DNA of 64,000 bases. It comes from Nocardia ignorata NBRC 108230. GTDB lineage: Bacteria > Actinomycetota > Actinomycetes > Mycobacteriales > Mycobacteriaceae. The notes under the pieces were generated by a model. That model saw only the letters and a list, made by a program, of their open reading frames with translations. It was not told the origin of the DNA and searched no databases. The stretch covers positions 1 through 64,000 of the forward strand of contig NZ_BDBI01000020.1 in the NCBI RefSeq assembly GCF_001612905.1, read 5' to 3'. Shown piece by piece: positions 59,785-64,000 of the stretch. Positions within the stretch are counted from its first letter, which is position 1. Every line of letters starts with the position of its first letter. The position numbers and the translations under genes are program-made.

Positions 59785-62700
59785 ATGCCTGCGTCCTTGC
59801 CCACCACTTTCGATACCACGCTCCTCGACACGCTGCGACGCCGTGTCGTCATCGGCGACGGTGCGATGGGCACGATGTTGCAGGCCGCGGACCTCACGCT
59901 CGACGACTTCCGCGGCCTCGAGGGATGCAACGAGATCCTCAACGACACCCGCCCCGATGTCCTCGCCGACATCCACCGCGCGTACTTCGCGGCGGGCGCG
60001 GACGCGGTGGAGACCAACACCTTCGGGTGCAACCTGCCCAACCTCGCCGACTACGACATCGCCGACCGGATCCGCGACCTGTCCGAGCGCGGCACCCGTA
60101 TCGCCCGCGAGGTCGCCGACGAGATGGGTCCCTCGGCCGACGGCACCCCGCGCTACGTCCTCGGGTCGATGGGCCCGGGCACCAAGCTGCCGACGCTGGG
60201 TCACGCCCCGTTCGCCGCGCTGCGCGACGCCTACACCGAGGCCGCCCTCGGCATGCTCGACGGCGGCGCCGACGCCATCCTCATCGAAACCTGCCAGGAC
60301 CTGCTGCAGGTCAAGGCCGCGATCACCGGCAGCCGCCGGGCGATGCTCGCCGCCGGTCGCCGGATCCCGATCATCACCCACGTGACGGTGGAAACCACCG
60401 GCACCATGCTCGTCGGCAGCGAGATCGGTGCGGCGCTCACCGCGCTGGAACCGCTCGGTATCGACATGATCGGCCTGAACTGCGCCACCGGGCCCGACGA
60501 GATGAGCGAGCACCTGCGGCACCTGTCGCGCCACGCCACCATTCCGGTGTCGGTGATGCCGAACGCTGGTCTGCCGGTGCTCGGTGCCAAGGGCGCGGAG
60601 TACCCGCTCACCGCCGAGGAGCTGGCCGTCGCGATGAGCGGTTTCGTCTCCGAGTTCGGGCTGTCGATGGTTGGTGGTTGCTGTGGCACCACGCCCGAGC
60701 ACATCCGTCAGGTCGCCGAGGCGGTGCGCGAGGTCGAAAAGACGCTGCCGCCGATCGACGATCGCCGTCACCCCGAGCACGAGCCCGCGGTGTCGAGCAT
60801 GTACACCGCCGTGCCGTTCGAGCAGGACGCCTCGATCCTGATGATCGGTGAGCGTACGAATGCCAACGGCTCCAAGGCATTCCGTGACGCGATGCTGGCC
60901 GCCGACTGGCAGCGCTGCCTCGAGATCGCCAAGGACCAGACCCGCGACGGCGCCCACATGCTCGACCTGTGCGTCGATTACGTGGGCCGCGACGGGGCCG
61001 CCGACATGAACGAGCTGGCCTCGCGCCTGGCCACCTCGTCCACCCTGCCGATCATGCTCGACTCCACCGAGGTCGCCGTGTTGCAGGCCGGGCTCGAGCA
61101 CCTGGGCGGCCGGTGCGCGGTGAACTCGGTGAACTACGAGGACGGTGCCGGCCCTGAGTCGCGGTTCCAGCAGATCATGGCGCTGGTCGCCGAGCACGGT
61201 GCCGCCGTGGTCGCGCTGACCATCGACGAAGAGGGCCAGGCCCGCACCGCCGAGCACAAGGTCGCCATCGCCGAGCGGTTGATCGAGGACATCACCGGCA
61301 ACTGGGGGCTGGCCGAGTCCGACATCATCATCGACACGCTGACCTTCACCCTCGGCACCGGGCAGGAGGAATCGCGCAAGGACGGTCTCGAGACCATCAA
61401 CGCGATCCGCGAACTCAAGCGCCGCCACCCGCAGGTGCAGACCACCCTCGGTCTGTCCAACATCTCCTTCGGCCTGAACCCGGCCGCCCGGCAGGTGCTG
61501 AACTCGGTGTTCATGCACGAGTGCGTGGAGGCCGGGCTCGACTCGGCCATCGTGCACGCCTCGAAGATCCTGCCGATGAGCCGGATCCCCGACGAACAGC
61601 GCGAGACCGCCCTCGACCTGATCTACGACCGCCGCGGCGAGGACTACGACCCGCTGCAGAAGCTCATGGCCATGTTCGAAGGCGTGTCGACCGCGTCGTC
61701 GAAGGCCTCGCGCGCCGAGGAGCTGGCCGCGCTGCCGTTGTTCGAGCGCCTGGAACGCCGCATCGTCGACGGTGAACGCAACGGTCTCGGCGAGGATCTG
61801 GACGAGGCGATGAAGTCGGTGCCGCCGTTGCAGATCATCAACGAGACGCTGCTGTCGGGCATGAAGACCGTCGGTGAGCTGTTCGGTTCGGGTCAGATGC
61901 AGCTGCCGTTCGTGCTGCAGTCGGCCGAGGTGATGAAAACCGCGGTGGCGCACCTGGAACCGCACATGGAGGCCACCGACGACTCGGGCAAGGGCCGCAT
62001 CGTGCTGGCCACGGTGAAGGGCGATGTGCACGACATCGGCAAGAACCTGGTCGACATCATCCTGTCCAACAACGGCTACGAGGTGGTGAACCTGGGCATC
62101 AAGCAGCCCATCGCCACCATCCTCGACGCCGCCCAGGACAAGAAGGCCGACGTGATCGGCATGTCCGGCCTGCTGGTGAAGTCCACCGTGGTGATGAAGG
62201 AGAACCTGGCCGAGCTCAACGCCAAGGGCGTGGCCGAGCAGTTCCCGGTGCTCCTCGGTGGTGCCGCGCTCACCCGCTCCTACGTGGAGAACGACCTCAC
62301 CGAGGTCTACGACGGTGAGGTGCACTACGCGCGTGACGCTTTCGAAGGTCTGCGGTTGATGGACGAGATCATGACCGTCAAGCGCGGCGGTGGTCTCGAC
62401 CCCGACAGCCCCGAGGCGATCGAGGCGAAGAAGAAGGCCGCCGAGCGCAAGGCCCGCCACGAACGGTCCAAGCGGATCGCCGCCGAGCGCAAGGCCGCCG
62501 AGGCGCCCATCGTGGTGCCCGAGCGTTCCGACGTGGCCGCCGATCAGCCGGTGCCGACCCCGCCGTTCTGGGGCACGCGTGTGGTGAAAGGCCTTCCGCT
62601 GGCGGAGTACTCGGGTCTGCTCGACGAGCGGGCGTTGTTCCTCGGGCAGTGGGGTCTGCGCGGGCAGCGTGCTGGTGACGGGCCGAGCTACGAGGAACTG

Positions 62701-63381
62701 GTCGAGACCGAGGGCCGTCCCCGGCTGCGGTACTGGCTCGACCGGCTGGCCACCGAGGGCGTGTTGCAGCACGCCGCCGTGGTGTACGGGTACTTCCCGG
62801 CGGTATCGGAGGGCGACGAGGTCATCGTGCTGACCGAGCCGCAACCGGATGCACCCGTTCGGTATCGGTTCACCTTCCCGCGTCAGCAGCGTGACCGGTT
62901 CCTGTGCATCGCCGACTTCATCCGCTCGCGGGACAAGGCACGCGAGACCGGTCAGGTCGACGTGCTGCCCTTCCAGCTGGTCACCATGGGCCAGCCGATC
63001 GCCGACTTCGCCAATGCCCTGTTCGCGGGCGACAGCTACCGCGACTACCTCGAGGTGCACGGTATCGGCGTGCAGCTCACCGAGGCGCTGGCCGAGTACT
63101 GGCACCGCCGGGTGCGCGAGGAACTGAGCATCGACGGGCAGTCGGTCGCCGACAGCGACCCGGCCGATGTGCAGGACTACTTCAAGCTCGGCTACCGGGG
63201 TGCGCGGTACTCCTTCGGCTACGGCGCCTGCCCGGACCTCGAGGATCGCGCCAAGCTCGTCGACCTGCTCGACGCGGGCCGGGTCGGGGTGACGCTGTCG
63301 GAAGAACTGCAGCTGCATCCCGAGCAGTCCACCGACGCCTTCGTTCTGCTGCATCCCGAGGCGAAGTACTTCAACGCCTGA
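59785..63381 (+). CDS. metH: Cobalamin-dependent methionine synthase
   Basis: The 1198-residue modular enzyme methylates homocysteine. Modules in order: homocysteine/zinc module (about 1-330; GLNCATGP and VGGCCGTTPEH give the zinc cysteines), methyl-THF pterin module (about 350-630; ERTNANGSKAF), cobalamin cap and B12 module (about 650-880; VKGDVHDIGKN with the cobalt-ligating His) and activation domain (about 920-1198). ATG 59785 lies six bases after TAGTCT (59773-59778). I see no cobalamin riboswitch in the 126 bp upstream. A hairpin follows the stop. Confidence 0.97.
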   Translation: MPASLPTTFDTTLLDTLRRRVVIGDGAMGTMLQAADLTLDDFRGLEGCNEILNDTRPDVLADIHRAYFAAGADAVETNTFGCNLPNLADYDIADRIRDLSERGTRIAREVADEMGPSADGTPRYVLGSMGPGTKLPTLGHAPFAALRDAYTEAALGMLDGGADAILIETCQDLLQVKAAITGSRRAMLAAGRRIPIITHVTVETTGTMLVGSEIGAALTALEPLGIDMIGLNCATGPDEMSEHLRHLSRHATIPVSVMPNAGLPVLGAKGAEYPLTAEELAVAMSGFVSEFGLSMVGGCCGTTPEHIRQVAEAVREVEKTLPPIDDRRHPEHEPAVSSMYTAVPFEQDASILMIGERTNANGSKAFRDAMLAADWQRCLEIAKDQTRDGAHMLDLCVDYVGRDGAADMNELASRLATSSTLPIMLDSTEVAVLQAGLEHLGGRCAVNSVNYEDGAGPESRFQQIMALVAEHGAAVVALTIDEEGQARTAEHKVAIAERLIEDITGNWGLAESDIIIDTLTFTLGTGQEESRKDGLETINAIRELKRRHPQVQTTLGLSNISFGLNPAARQVLNSVFMHECVEAGLDSAIVHASKILPMSRIPDEQRETALDLIYDRRGEDYDPLQKLMAMFEGVSTASSKASRAEELAALPLFERLERRIVDGERNGLGEDLDEAMKSVPPLQIINETLLSGMKTVGELFGSGQMQLPFVLQSAEVMKTAVAHLEPHMEATDDSGKGRIVLATVKGDVHDIGKNLVDIILSNNGYEVVNLGIKQPIATILDAAQDKKADVIGMSGLLVKSTVVMKENLAELNAKGVAEQFPVLLGGAALTRSYVENDLTEVYDGEVHYARDAFEGLRLMDEIMTVKRGGGLDPDSPEAIEAKKKAAERKARHERSKRIAAERKAAEAPIVVPERSDVAADQPVPTPPFWGTRVVKGLPLAEYSGLLDERALFLGQWGLRGQRAGDGPSYEELVETEGRPRLRYWLDRLATEGVLQHAAVVYGYFPAVSEGDEVIVLTEPQPDAPVRYRFTFPRQQRDRFLCIADFIRSRDKARETGQVDVLPFQLVTMGQPIADFANALFAGDSYRDYLEVHGIGVQLTEALAEYWHRRVREELSIDGQSVADSDPADVQDYFKLGYRGARYSFGYGACPDLEDRAKLVDLLDAGRVGVTLSEELQLHPEQSTDAFVLLHPEAKYFNA

Positions 63382-63396
63382 CATCGGTGTTCGGTG

Positions 63397-63427
63397 ATCG
63401 GGCCGGTCCACCTCGGACCGGCCCGAT
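63397..63427 (+). terminator. Terminator hairpin after metH
   Basis: A perfect 13-bp stem (ATCGGGCCGGTCC with its complement, 63397-63409 and 63415-63427) with a 5-base loop starts 16 bp after the metH stop. No T-run. Confidence 0.75.
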
Positions 63428-63596
63428 TCGTACTGTGCCCGTTGTGAATCTGATCACGAACCCGGCGGGTCGACCATGGTGGTCGACGGTCGGCAACGGA
63501 ATCGAAGCACTGAGGCACGTAGGATTTTCGGAAGTTTCATCCCGCTGTGGCGCGGAGGGCTGGACGACTCGGCGGTAAGCAGGAGGGGCACACGTT

Positions 63597-64000
63597 ATGA
63601 CATCGGATCGGTTGATCGCGGGACGCTATCGACTCACCGACCCGATCGGCACGGGTGCGATGGGTGTGGTGTGGCGCGCCACCGACGTCCGGTTGCGGCG
63701 CACCGTCGCGGTCAAGCAGGTGCTGCTCGCGCCGGGTCTCACCGGAACCCAAGCGCTGGAAGCGAAATTGCGCGCCATGCGTGAGGGGCGTATCGCCGCC
63801 CGCCTGCACCACCCCAACGCCATCACCGTCTTCGATGTCGCCGAAGAGGACGGCCAGCCCTGGCTGGTCATGGAATACATGAACGCGCCGAGCCTCGCGG
63901 TGAAGATCTCCGGCGGGGCGACGCTGTCGCCGATCGAGGTGGCCGGGATCGGCGCGCAGGCCGCGGCGGCGTTGTCCGCCGCGCACGACGCCGGGATCAT
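63597..64000 (+). CDS. Ser/Thr protein kinase, N-terminal part (cut by window edge)
   Basis: The frame is open from ATG 63597 (AGGAGG upstream) to the end of the window, giving 134 codons of a Hanks-type kinase. It shows the glycine loop IGTGAMGVVWRA, the ATP lysine in VAVKQV, the helix C glutamate region (EALEAKLRAMREGRIAARL) and the hinge WLVMEYM. The catalytic loop, any membrane helix and the sensor domain lie beyond the window. Confidence 0.92.
   Translation, partial: MTSDRLIAGRYRLTDPIGTGAMGVVWRATDVRLRRTVAVKQVLLAPGLTGTQALEAKLRAMREGRIAARLHHPNAITVFDVAEEDGQPWLVMEYMNAPSLAVKISGGATLSPIEVAGIGAQAAAALSAAHDAGI

Noticed and set aside
59737..63411. 1224-codon open frame antisense to metH
   Set aside because: It mirrors metH codon by codon and is His/Gly/Val/Arg-rich, the usual shadow in very GC-rich DNA; metH has intact domains and motifs on the other strand.

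Overview
The window is a continuous, GC-rich, densely packed chromosomal segment of a mycolic-acid actinomycete, most likely Nocardia or a close relative (inference). The clues are an F420-dependent LLM oxidoreductase of the Rv3520c type, mycofactocin-family genes, a PAC2 gene next to metH as in mycobacteria, frequent GTG starts, and many starts placed 6-7 nt after a TAnnnT -10 box (leaderless mRNAs). I see no tRNA, rRNA, CRISPR array, insertion sequence or prophage.

Layout. 1-5.4 kb: a FolD-like protein lacking the catalytic lysine, a membrane protein of unknown function, a small L,D-transpeptidase, an FTCD_C/FchA-type cyclohydrolase-like protein, an LLM oxidoreductase and a STAS protein. 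5.6-11.8 kb: ion homeostasis, with two KhtT-like subunits, a KhtU-like cation/proton antiporter, a NarL-type two-component system, and an operon of a stand-alone KhtT N-domain, a CBS protein and an ArsB/SLC13 permease. 11.8-19.9 kb: a complete histidine-utilisation locus (hutG, hutI, permease, hutH, hutU, hutC) with three matching HutC-type operators.

21.0-33.2 kb: one long + strand operon with an (E)-polyprenyl diphosphate synthase, a squalene/phytoene-synthase-family enzyme, a di-iron desaturase/hydroxylase, an MddA/ICMT-like methyltransferase, the full mevalonate pathway (MK, MDD, PMK, IDI-2, HMGR, HMGS) and a Baeyer-Villiger-type flavin monooxygenase. It looks like a self-supplied terpenoid biosynthetic cluster. 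Its product cannot be named from sequence. A 26-codon peptide gene with a strong ribosome binding site faces the end of the operon.

33.6-38.3 kb: a stressosome operon (RsbR, RsbS, RsbT, RsbX and a multidomain RsbU fused to an anti-sigma-type ATPase), preceded by a SigB/SigF-type promoter. 38.4-40.9 kb: an incomplete mycofactocin set (mftR, mftE, mftD; no A, B, C or F). 41-49.3 kb: MarR regulator, class I fumarase, ABC1 kinase, VanY-like peptidase, epoxide hydrolase, RidA, and two WYL regulators each with a perfect inverted repeat (7-nt spacer) upstream.

49.3-58.7 kb: JetA, JetB and JetC homologues of the Wadjet anti-plasmid system (DUF2397/DUF2398/TIGR02680 class), but no JetD nuclease. An XRE-TPR regulator precedes them. 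Divergent from it lies a resolvase-like protein without its serine motif, behind an operator, a four-codon leader ORF and a GC hairpin. 58.8-64 kb: PAC2, metH, and the start of a Ser/Thr kinase cut by the window edge.
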